The notes beneath the pieces are model-generated. The model did no database searches. It was not told the DNA's origin and was given only the letters and a program-made list of their open reading frames with translations. Position numbers and translations under genes: made by a program. Below are positions 45,069-54,907 of a stretch of 64,000 nt of DNA, in pieces. The DNA is taken from NCBI GenBank assembly GCA_030374765.1, contig JARGXX010000109.1:434001-498000 (forward strand), written 5' to 3'. The DNA is from Agarophyton chilense (Eukaryota; Rhodophyta; Florideophyceae; Gracilariales; Gracilariaceae). Each line of letters begins with the position of its first letter. The first letter of the stretch is position 1.

Positions 45069-46368
45069 CAGTGCGTTTCAAAAACATATCCCTTTACAAA
45101 AACTGCGCCAAAAAGGCATTTCACGTACTGTAGAGCACATTTCACAACAAATAAAAACCACTAAGTCAATAACACTGTTTCAAAAGTATATCCTTTATAC
45201 AATCATTCGCTCAATTATGGCTCGTGGCGCACCTCTGACACGCTCTGAACAGCTCGAAATCATGGAATTAGTAGGTCAGGGTATGATTCCAGCAGATATA
45301 GCCCGAAAACTCAAGCGCGGCCCAAAAACAATCAGCAACTTCATCAAAAACCCCGCTACATACGGAACAAAACGTTCAACCGGCCGTCCTACGGCACTAT
45401 CCCCGGCCGATAAGCGCGTAATTAAGCGAGAACTATGTCGCAACACTTCATCTTGCGGGAAAATTGTCAAAAACCTAAATTTGCCTCTATCAAGATCTAC
45501 AATATGGCGTGAAGTCAACCGTCAAAATTTGTTCAAGTACACAAAAATGAGGAAAACTTTTTTTTTAAAAGATAATCACAAGAAAAGTCGAGTTGAATGG
45601 TGTGCTCAAAAGGCTTATTGGAAAACTGAATGGAATAATGTTATCTTTTCCGACGAAAAAAAGTTTAACCTTGATGGTCCAGATTGCTATAAATTTTATT
45701 GGCATGATCTACGAAAAGAAAAGAAGGAATTTGTGAGTAGGCATTCAGGAGGCGCATCAGTAATGGTTTGGGCTGGAATCTCTACTAAAGGAGCAACTGA
45801 TATGGCTTTTGTTGAAACTACAATGAACTCTGAGAAGTATGCTGAGGTTCTAGAAAACTATCTTTTACCTTTTTCATACTGTATGCATGGAGAAGAATTC
45901 ATTTTTCAGCAAGATAATGCACCTGTGCATAAGTCTAATTTTATGAAACAGTGGTTCAATAGTCTAAATATGTCGGTTATGGAATGACCTGCGCGCTCTC
46001 CTGACCTCAACCCTATCGAAAACACTTGGGGAATGTTGGCCCGAATGGTTTATGGGCAAGGAAGGCAATTTGATACAGTTTTTGATCTGAAAAATTGTAT
46101 CAAAGATTGCTGGGAAAAGATTGACTGTAATGCTATCAATCCTTTTATAGAATCAATGCCAAAGCGTTGTATAAGTGTTATACAGGCTAAAGGAGCAAAA
46201 ATAAACTACTGAACTCGCGTTAGAATAAAAAGGATGCAATAAAGGTTATGATTTTGAAACGGTTTTTTTACTTGAAAATTTTTTCACACTGATTTTGTTA
46301 GTTTTACTGTAGCCAAAACGTCGATTTTTGGAAAATTTGCGCGAGGGATATGATTTTGAAACAGACTT
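45069..46368 (+). mobile_element. Inner Tc1/mariner element, nearly intact
   Basis: 1300 bp, between TA dinucleotides (45067-45068 and 46369-46370). The left terminus CAGTGCGTTTCAAAAACATATCCC and the right terminus GGGATATGATTTTGAAACAGACTT are inverted repeats with a few mismatches. A second repeat of the same core lies inside each end (45172 CTGTTTCAAAAGTATATCC, and about 46242-46262 inverted), as in IR/DR-type Tc1 elements. One transposase gene fills the middle. Confidence 0.88.
45217..46212 (+). pseudogene. Tc1/mariner DD34E transposase with one nonsense codon
   Basis: 332 codons from ATG to a TGA at 46210, a typical length. Residues 1-110 form the paired-type DNA-binding region: an HTH with LTRSEQLEIMELVGQGMIPA, a GRPTA hook like the GRPR motif, then a second HTH. 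The catalytic domain has Asp 146 in IFSDEKKFNLDG, Asp 233 in FQQDNAPVHKS and Glu 268 in SPDLNPIENTWG, so DD34E. Codon 257, just before PARSPDLNP, is TGA where the family usually has Trp (TGG); this is the only lesion seen. All catalytic residues are in place. This is an element disabled by a single base change, unless the codon is a sequencing error. Confidence 0.9.
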
Positions 46369-47034
46369 TATAAAACAACAAAAGAATCTTCTTTTGAAAA
46401 CGCACCATAAACGCAAACGTGCGTTGTGTTCCTCAGAAAAGCCTCAGTAAAAAAAGAGTATGAAAAAAAGATAATGTTTTGAACGAAAACTGTGAACATG
46501 GACGGCCCAGGTTTCTTTAAAATCTATTAGCATGATAATTGCAAAACAAAGTTGAGTTTTGTATGAAAGTTGTTTGATTGTACATCTGAGATGGTTTTAG
46601 ATGGCATATTTGAAGTAACACCAACTAAAATAGCGTTTTTAAAAGCTTTTATGACTTAGAAACGTTATGATAAAGTGTTAGAAAGCCTTGTGCTCTTTTA
46701 TTCCCACTTTACGTATGAATTAAATTATGATTTTTAGCAGGATAGTTCGCTTGTAAAACAGTCAAATGTTTAGAAACATACATGAATGGTTTAAATGTGA
46801 CTGATACGGATCTTTCATGACGAACTTCCAATGTTCACTTTATTGAAAACACCAATGGAGTGCTACATTTGATGTTTTATGGGCAAATTAGACAGTTCAG
46901 TACAGTTTTTTATTCGAAAGTTTGTATCACAAATTACTGGGACAAAATAACGTTTAATTTAATTCATTTTTTTATTGAATAAATGATAACACACTCTGTA
47001 AGTTTCAGCAGGGTTAAAGAGGCGAAAACAAACT

Positions 47035-47629
47035 TGTGAACGTCATGTCCGTAGATCAGAAAAGGACACAACGCGGGTGGCAACAACCCAAAGAGACAAA
47101 AGTAAATAGTAATGCTCTCGAGAGTACCAGCCCTACAGAGGGCAGAAATAGTGTGTCAAAGACGCGGCAAGAGAAGAAACAATTGCAATTGATAGATAAA
47201 ACGTGAACCCAAATACATGATGACAAGGTGGCAGGCCAAAACAAAGATATAAAACTGATACGATGATAGAAAAGGTAAAAGTCTACGCCGCAGGTTGAAA
47301 CTTTTTATTGATGAGGTGGGGTGAGTCCAGGTGACTTGACCAGAGTTGGTCGGAGCCGACCGGAGGCCGCCTTTTATAGACGATTTTCCGGCCGGCCGGC
47401 GAGCGAATTTGCGCGCCGCCCGATACACGACTATGTTCTGGAACCTTATCGACGCAGAACGCACTTGTGTTGCGCAACAAGCGTGCGGTATCTAATCATT
47501 CGTATTTCTACTCTGAAATAAACAGATTATTTCTTTATATCCATCCTTCCATTCAGCCTACGTGCAACGCGCTTTAATTTGCCAGCGATGTTGCACGTGC
47601 CACGCACCCGCGCCAAAACCGCCACCACA
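47035..47629 (-). mobile_element. Solo LTR (595 bp) inserted in the outer mariner
   Basis: Starts TGTGAACG and ends CCACCACA on the plus strand (TGTGG...CACA on the minus), with perfect 5-bp duplications AAACT at 47030-47034 and 47630-47634. The minus strand carries TCTATAAAAG (47371-47380) followed about 65 bp later by AATAAA (near 47304-47309), so the promoter points left. It is GC-rich against AT-rich surroundings. No family partner seen in the window. Confidence 0.85.
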
Positions 47630-47797
47630 AAACTACTGAAAGCGCGCTGTAGAGAATATGGCTGACGAAAGGATATGTTTTTGAAACAGTTTTTTGACTT
47701 GATATTTTTCATGTGTTGTTTTTATTGAGTGTACTGTAGTCGAAAAGGCATTTTTCGAAATATTTGTGCAAGGGATATGTTTTTGAAACAGACTTTA

Positions 47798-50270
47798 TGA
47801 GAAAGATAAGCAAAGCAAAAAACAGCACAGAGTGGTTCTTGAGTAAGGGGCAGGCTACAGTGGAATGCACAGTCGCGTTTAAATTAATGAGCAGGCGAAG
47901 ATTGCTTGCGGAATAAATGAAACGAGATCGAACGCTGAGGCAGACTGCAGACGCGAGAGCTAGCAACATGTCGGTTGTTGTTTGTTCGCCCTCTGCGAAT
48001 GGGCACAGTGCTTTAGTGTTGTGTTAATTTTGTCATGCACGACTTGGTGTTTGACGAATTGGCGGCGAAGGCCTTATTTTAATCGCGTAGAGCCTCCCTA
48101 TGTTGAACACATCCTACTTGTTGCTCACGTGATTTTAAACCTTATGGAGGGCTCCCGGAAGTATACTCTCTCGTGTTTTATGAACAAATTCCAACTTGTC
48201 TCTCAATATTGCTTGTGCGGTACATACAACAATTTGAAAGGGAAGGGACAAGACCTGGCATGGTTAAGCTTTTTTTTCTTTTTTTTACTAGAGAGCGTGT
48301 GTTTGTTCGTCATGAAGAGCTGGGGCAACAGAAATAGTGTTGAGCGTTCCAATTAATGACGCAGTACGGATGTTTGGTTGCAGAAGGCTGTCAATGTTGT
48401 GTGTGCTCAACTGGGCTACAGTATTTGGCAGCCAAGTAAGGAGTGGTTGGTGTAAGATGTCAGAAGACATGAAACGGCGCGAGATAAAGGTTTTTCGTTT
48501 GGTGGCTCTTCCCTGCACGTGTAGAAAAACAAGGTAGAGGCGGATTAAACATGGCACGAATGTTTGGCACGAATGTTTAAAATTTTCAAGTGCGTGCGTG
48601 GTTAAAGTGTTTGGCTAGTGGCCGGAGTTTGGTGTTCTTTATACGGCGGCTGCCAATCATCACCATTTGGCGAGCAAACGTTTTGAGCGTCTACAAGAAC
48701 GAAATGCTGTTTAAACATTGTTCTGTGCTTACAGATAAGGCGTGTGGCCAGACTGACAAACTCGTCTGGTGAGCATGACGGCGCGCACGAAGCGCTTTTG
48801 GTGGCGGAAACTTGATGCTTGAAGACATGGAATGCAGTATACGGTTTTCCCTTGTAGTCTTACATTACATTGAATTATTACAAACAACACGGCTGCATTC
48901 AGTGTAGTGGAGCGTACCTCTTGTAAGGAGCGTCCGTGAGTGCGTACGTATGACGGGTACGCACAGTGGCAGCCTTCATTGCGCGAAAAAAATGTTTAGG
49001 TTACCTTCGGCACCTTGCCAAAGTGCAGTGCAGTGCCTGGTGACTCGGGCACTTGGCAGAAAACGATTCAGCACTGAGCCAGGTGTTGCTGGGGGGAAGG
49101 GCGGCTGCACAAAAGTTTGCAGCGACCTAAGTTTCGACTGGCGTGGTCACCCGACAAGTGATGACGCTGCACTGTAAGACGACGGCATTCAACAAATCTG
49201 TTGCTGCTCTTCTCAGAGCTCCACGTGCAAAACGTCAACTGCATGAGTCTAAATGAAGACGAAAAGGGTTGGAGAGAACAGGTTGTCAACGTGACGGGGA
49301 AGCGCGCTGTCATGAGAAATTGCGGCAAGCAACGGGGGGGGGGGTGTACCCCCACACGGTTGCCATTCATGGCTTTTGACATATATTCATGTAAATGTGG
49401 TGGAGTCTAGCAGCAATTACAGGTTGCACGCACGGACGAGAGATATGTACATATATATATTCAGTTGCGCAAGAGGTATGAGCGATAGCGGTAAATGTAC
49501 CAACGTGTACGAGATGTATGAGGCAAGGTGAGTTTGATGAACCACGATTCCACTCAAATGTTGATATGGATTGACATGTCGACAGCAAAATTGGGGAGAT
49601 TGGTTTGGTGTGGAGAACGAGGAACTATGATAGATTGCGTTTGTGCGGCGAGCGGGCAGGTTGGGGTTGTGTTTTGTGACAAACGGGGGGGGGGCTGCCT
49701 TTTTCTTTTTTCTTTTCTTTCTCGAGTGAGTGTGGAATTTGGGGGCGCGTGAGATGGCGAGTGCAGTACGGGCGGCTGTCTGTAAGGCCGGGTGGGAAGA
49801 AGTTGAATTAACGAGAAGGGTTGGGCATGGTTGAGGTTTTGGCGTTTGTTGAGGGCGAGGCAGCTTGCTGCTGGAGTGCGGCTAATACGTTTGTGTAACA
49901 CCAAACAAGGCGGGTCAAAAGTGGCGGCGTGAAGAACGGTGGAAGCGCGTGAACACACAAATGGGCGCGCGCGTTGTGTATTTTACACGACATTGTTTAA
50001 CGAAGCTGGCAAGTCGCGCCGGCACGGCACGTTATGTTGAGCAGCGATGCGAGAGAGGGGTGACGAGACGATGGCGGTTTCTTGGCGGTCATATTTCAAT
50101 ACGCGCAGTGGCGAAGGCTCGGAGACGCAAGTGAGATGAAGTGGAGCGGGTGGGGGTGTGTTGGTGGCAAAGAAACAAGCAAAGCGGGCGACCAACCAAA
50201 CATACGTGTACCACGTTGTACCAAACAGGGGTGGTGCGTTTATCGCGCGGGAGATTGCGCGGCCACGGAG
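47798..50270. other. No supportable gene; intergenic
   Basis: Moderate GC with short homopolymers (G9 to G10 runs near 49340 and 49685) and short ORFs up to 124 residues that lack domain or composition support. Possibly upstream regulatory DNA of the zinc-finger gene or old repeat debris. Confidence 0.4.
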
Positions 50271-51266
50271 CGGCAGCAATGCGACGCGCGCGTGCGCGCG
50301 TCAAAAACATAACTTGACGCGCGCGCGCACGTCATGGGAGCGCAACCGCGCCCCGTTCCCCCCCGACGCGGCCGCCGGTTTCCTCGCGCCAATTACGTCA
50401 GCGCGCTCGAAAAAGGTCGTCGTCGTCGTCGTCGGGCGTCGTCGCTAACAAATGCGACGCGCTACAGCGCGCAAGCGCTCGGTATCGCGGCAAGGGAGCG
50501 CGTCGACGGTACCACTCACCGCGCGCCAAACGCTCGCCGCCCGCGTGCGCGCTTCCCACGTGGAACGCGTCCACTGGACGACGCCGCCGCGGTTGTGTGC
50601 GCGTGTCGCGCGTGCGCGCGCGCGCTAAAATTAGCCAGGCGTGCACGCGCGTGCTGCTTTTTTAGAGTTTTGGAATTTATGCACACGGCACGCTGAATCG
50701 TTTGAATTGGGGGGGCGAATTGAAGACGCGTGCATTTACACCGCGTGTGGCATGTGCGCATACAGCACGCACGACGACGTGCGCGGCGCGGGACCCCCCC
50801 CCCCCCCCCCCCGTCGCCCTAAACAGCGCCGGTGGCGGCGAGCGAGTTGTGTGTGTGTGTGACACAACCGCCGCCAATGCGCGCGCGCGCATGGCGCTCG
50901 CGCTCAATTACGGGCCAAATTCCTCAATTGCGACGCAATAAACGCGCGCCCGAGCCCGGCGGCGTCCGCCGTCAGAGCCTCCACTTTTCGCCGCGCGCAG
51001 CCGCTGTGACGCTACGTCGCGTCGCGCTCTTCGCGACGCTCCGCCCCTGGTTCCCCCCCCCCCCCCCCCGCGCTGTCGCAGCTGCTTAAAAGGCGCGCCC
51101 TTTCCCGGCCACGTCCTGCTACAATTGCTCGTCCCTCGTCGTCTCACTCCCTACTCACTGGCTCTCCCACGTAGAGCATCTTGTTGTTCAAGTGTCTTCC
51201 TCCACGCCTCGCTTCCCGCCCCCCGTCTCCACTTTCTTCCAGTCGCACTTCGTCACCGCCGCAGTC
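50271..51266 (+). promoter_or_regulatory. GC-rich, CpG-dense promoter region of the zinc-finger gene
   Basis: Sequence turns sharply GC-rich with long CGCG alternations (GACGCGCGCGCGC near 50318), a CACGTG G-box near 50556, and C-runs of 19 (50794-50812) and 17 (51053-51069). A TATA-like TTAAAAGG at 51086-51093 lies about 175 bp before the start codon and is the best candidate for the core promoter. Short overlapping ORFs here are by-products of the composition. Confidence 0.45.
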
Positions 51267-52001
51267 ATGAACGGTCATCCGCATGGCCATGGCCATCAGC
51301 ACGGCCAGCAGCGAAAGAGCTCAACCTCCCGCTACTGGGACGACGTCATGTCAATTCCCGGCCCGCCGCGCTCCATACCGCGCAACCCGCCCGACCTTCC
51401 CCACGCCTCCTCGTCGTCCGCGCCCCCGCCCGCTGCCCCGCCCGCTTTCTACCAGCCCGCCCCGCTGTACCACCACCCCCACCAACTTCCGCATCAACAT
51501 CCGCATCAACATCCGCACCAATATCCGCACCAACTTCCCTCACAGCATCAGCACCAACTTCCCTCCCAACATCAGCACCAACTTCCCTCCCAACATCAGC
51601 ACCAACTTCCCTCACAACATCACCATCAACTTCCCTCCCAACATCACCACCAACAGCCCTACCAATCCCCGCACCAGCACCCCATGCAGCCCTTCTCCAT
51701 GCCCGGGCCAACGCCCATGGAAATTTCAAAGCCGCCTAAGCCGCCGAGAAGTTCCTCGAGCTCGTCACGTACCCGTTCCACCCGCCAGTTTAAGTGCCCA
51801 CAGTGCCTTTCGCTGTTCGAGCGACGTGGCCACTTAGATGCGCACGTCGAGACCGTGCACGAGGGTAAGCGCCCGCACAATTGTCCGCACAATTGCGGTA
51901 AGATGTTTGGCCATCGCTCCTCGCTCAGCAGACATGTGAAGAGTTCCCACGAAAATCCTACTACGCCGTCCGCCTCCAAATCCAGGAAGAAGCATTATTA
52001 A
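51267..52001 (+). CDS. C2H2 zinc-finger protein with His/Gln-rich repeats
   Basis: 244 residues, single exon. The ATG at 51267 is chosen as the first ATG; the frame is open further upstream only from a GTG. The N-terminus is His/Gly-rich (NGHPHGHGHQHG), residues 40-75 are Pro/Ser/Ala-rich, and residues about 70-135 are His/Gln/Leu/Pro tandem repeats built on QLPSQHQH, encoded by 24-bp DNA repeats. Two zinc fingers lie at the C-terminus: residues 177-197, C-x2-C...H-x4-H in FKCPQCLSLFERRGH; and residues 204-227, NCPHNCGKMFGHRSSLSRH followed by VKSSH, with C-x3-C spacing and H-x4-H. The linker HEGKRPHN resembles the usual TGEKP type. A basic tail SKSRKKHY follows. Probably a nuclear DNA-binding regulator; target unknown. 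Confidence 0.85.
   Translation: MNGHPHGHGHQHGQQRKSSTSRYWDDVMSIPGPPRSIPRNPPDLPHASSSSAPPPAAPPAFYQPAPLYHHPHQLPHQHPHQHPHQYPHQLPSQHQHQLPSQHQHQLPSQHQHQLPSQHHHQLPSQHHHQQPYQSPHQHPMQPFSMPGPTPMEISKPPKPPRSSSSSSRTRSTRQFKCPQCLSLFERRGHLDAHVETVHEGKRPHNCPHNCGKMFGHRSSLSRHVKSSHENPTTPSASKSRKKHY
51540..51660 (+). repeat. 24-bp coding tandem repeat in the zinc-finger gene
   Basis: About five units of CAACATCAGCACCAACTTCC plus four bases, encoding QHQHQLPS; later units change CAG to CAC and read QHHHQLPS. Frame-preserving, so length variation between strains is likely. Confidence 0.75.
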
Positions 52002-54907
52002 TTATGCCACCCCCTCACTCACCATTATGTGCCGCCTTTTACCTATGTGTCTCTACTGCAATTGGAAGCTGTAGGCCGTTTTTCTCTATCACTTCCTTCA
52101 TTCCGCGGTGTACATGGCTTTACACCGCATTGTTGAGCACGTCATGCCAATCAGCTCATGTTTTATCCATGTCATGTATGGTTGGTTACCTGTCCTTTGC
52201 TCGCCGCCGTGTGTGGCCATGACAACCCCTACACCCTAGTCAGTACTTTTGACGTGCACGCTTTAGAATTCGCCCTAGTTGTATTTCTGCGAGAATCAGG
52301 CTGAAGTGTACATTTGAACGCTACTAAACCAGCCACACACCTTTTTTTTAAATGTCGGAGCTTTTTTTGCACGTATGTCATTTTATCTTCTCCCTCTGCG
52401 CACCACTTTCGTGCCAACGATAAGCACGGGCACATCGGTACTGTGCGTACCAACATTCAACGCACGCCGGTATACGGCAATTTTCTGCGCTCATTGGTGC
52501 GATGCACGCTACCCTGGCGGTGTGGCCGTATCGTAAGATAGTCGATCGCTGTACTAATCGGTACAATCGCGCGCGCGTACGCACTGTTGGGCAACAGCAA
52601 GAAACATATCGCGCACTGTCATGCAGTGCGACACCGCCCAACATGCGCCCCGCCGCCGCCACGAGTCAACACCGCGCTCAACTCAAAAGCCCCGGCGAGC
52701 ACACGCTCGACTGCGGTGAGCACGCGCCCCCCCCCCACCCCCCCACACACAGCCGGTCTAAAAATACGGCGGCGAGCGAGCGGAGCGCGTGCGCGTTGAG
52801 ACGGCACGGTGGAGAGCACGTGCCTCAAAGCCGACACTGTGCGGGACTTTTTGTCATGCTTTACATGTTTTTTTATTGCTGCACCCTGTTGGAACGCACG
52901 TCGGGCACAGTGTGGCGCGCCCGCTGTCAGTGGCTCAGCCCACGTCAGGCGTGTATGCGCCGTCTATCGTGTGCGTGGCTTACGCTTGGCGCGTGCAAGT
53001 CGCGCCTGCCGCTTGTCATTGTGTACGCGCCTTGCGATCGGTTTGGTTGCGTCTGTGTAAGATGCTGATTGCCGATGTTGCACCCCCACCCGTTGCTCAC
53101 CACTTACCCCCCCACCACCTTCTGTATTGTCTGGCACTGTTGCCTTCTTTGGCTCCACTGCCGCACCCCCGTTTGACAGCGTCTCTCGAGCTTGGCGCCC
53201 TTGCCCGCGCCTTCGCCCCAAAAATGGCAACATAATGGCACCTTCTCTCCGTCCGTTTGCGTCGTGTTTTGGTGTAAAATAGGCAACTTTCAAAGTAAAA
53301 ATTGCTTTGCAGTAGTTTCCTAACTTTTCGTGCAGACCTTTTTCCTGTTTTTCTAAACTCGCCGCGGAGGTTCCCGTGTTACACGTGTCTTTCATATTTT
53401 GTCCAATTCTGCTCCCAGACAGGAGCGATCGTGTGCATCCAGCCTAAGATTACTCGTCTATTTATTCAATACTTTTCCATTACTAACCAATCACAACCGT
53501 CGAGCTTTTGCATCATCCTCGTACCTTCGTAGTTATAAATTACAATGTGCTTACCAGTATGTTCAGAAACACCCCGCAAACAAAGAAAGCAATAACCAAA
53601 ACTCGAATCATGCAATGCAAAACTTCTTCAAAGCTCAGACAAATGATGAAGAAAGAAAGCTTTCCATGAGGTGCTCAATGAATTGAGAACCGATATGCAG
53701 ATCGTCTGCATTCCTTCGTACAACCCCGTAGATAGAGTTACATCTCAACCCTTCACAGACCACTGTCTTCACAGCACAATCACAGAGCCTATCGATCAAC
53801 GCTGCTTCTCTCCGTTCTGCGCTTCGCATAGCCCTATGGAATTTCTGTCATGAGCTCTCCCAAAACTGCTCCCCATGCAAGTCGATTAGTCGTTTTTCCC
53901 CAACGTGAACAATAGTACGAAACGTACCACTCCATATCCTTGAAAGGCTTTCAAGCGCTCATCGTCACTTTGGTCAAGCAGATGCAATTCTTTTTGTCCA
54001 CCCCGTATCAGTCCTTCACGACAAAAGCACTTGAACAACCTGTAGAGTTACAATGCATGAATCAATGCCATACCAACACCATGTCACATACCGCCGTTTC
54101 ATAGTCGAGGAAAATGATTTAGTTTAAAAATTCCAGTGGATCGTTGTCTCGGACCGTGGCACAGATGCTTGACCAACTGGTTGTTTCGCCCATATTTGAT
54201 GCTTAGTGGATATTCACCTCCACCGGAACTTTCATGGTTCAAGGCTGACACCCTGAAGAACAGCATGCTGTAACATGAATAATGATGCCCTTGCCTCACA
54301 CTTGCTCTTATTTCAATATATGTAGAACGGGCCATTCTTCAACAGCAATGCACCAAAACTCGAATATAAGCCTTTCCTCGTGAAACGACAACAACCAACC
54401 TTAGAGCACAACGTTCCAATCAGAGTAGAATCAGAGCACACAAACCTCCCGATTCCTTTCCAAAACAGTTCGCGAATTTCTTGCAAAACAACAACCGGTG
54501 TAAGAGCATCACATATTCCCTCCTTTTTCCCTTGTACTCTTTATTTGGTAGGTCGGGGCGGATGTTGTCCCAAAGCCCATGTCGTACATTGCAAGGAGAA
54601 ACGTCCAGTTTGACTCGATTCAGGGCAAGAAAACGTTTATTCAGAACCGGGCGTTGTTCCATGGAGAGAAATACCGACCAGCTGGCCTGAATTTATTGTC
54701 CGCTCGTGTTCATAAAACTTGGCTTTGTTGTTGTGAACACTTTGTTTACTATCAGACGGGACAAACCGTTGTAGTTCAATGTGTTGTGCTCCGCTTCCTG
54801 AATCTCGTAAGGCAATGAAAACCTCGACTACTAAAGCAGAGAGTCACTCGTCCGTCTGTACTTTGAGAGCTTGGCATCATCCATTCTGAGACAAACCCGG
54901 CTAAAAA
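52002..54907. other. Intergenic; no supportable gene
   Basis: A second GC-rich patch with C-runs lies at 52560-53250 and could be another promoter-like island, but no coding region follows it. 53300-54900 is balanced sequence with only short ORFs. I see no TATA box close to the 54908 start. Confidence 0.4.

Larger units (their letters stand above)
44748..47034 (+). pseudogene. Outer mariner transposase, decayed and split
   Basis: The ATG at 44748 is the same distance from the terminal repeat as in the inner element. The start reads PPLSRQNYMKII and GMIPAFIAH, aligned with the inner transposase N-terminus (APLTRSEQLEIM, GMIPADIAR). The gene is split by the inner element at 45067-46370 and resumes in rough form from 46460. 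DNA at 46850-47030 clearly matches the end of the inner transposase gene (for example TTTATGGGCAA and TACAGTTTTTTAT). Many stops and indels. Confidence 0.7.
44599..47795 (+). mobile_element. Outer Tc1/mariner element, twice interrupted
   Basis: The left end starts CAGTGCGTTTCAAAAACATATCC after a TA (44597-44598); the right end is its inverse ending in ...GAAACAGACTT before a TA (47796-47797). Removing the inner mariner (1302 bp with its TA) and the solo LTR (600 bp with its 5-bp duplication) leaves about 1295 bp, nearly identical to the 1300-bp inner element. Each end has a second, inner copy of the terminal repeat about 105 bp in (44703 and 47672), an IR/DR arrangement. It is an older member of the same family as its guest. 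Confidence 0.85.

Noticed and set aside
45985-45987. TGA in the mariner gene as selenocysteine or a reassigned codon
   Set aside because: Host-type genes in the window end in TAA or TAG and give no sign of reassigned TGA; the position is normally Trp in this family, one base away.
47982-48356. 124-residue ORF right of the mariner
   Set aside because: Phe-run and mixed composition, no family features, not supported by neighbours.
50334-51147. Several overlapping ORFs in the GC island
   Set aside because: Explained by lack of stop codons in CG-rich DNA; no domains, no consistent frame.
52502-53235. ORFs of 188 and 148 residues in the second GC-rich patch
   Set aside because: Same compositional reason, and they overlap in different frames.
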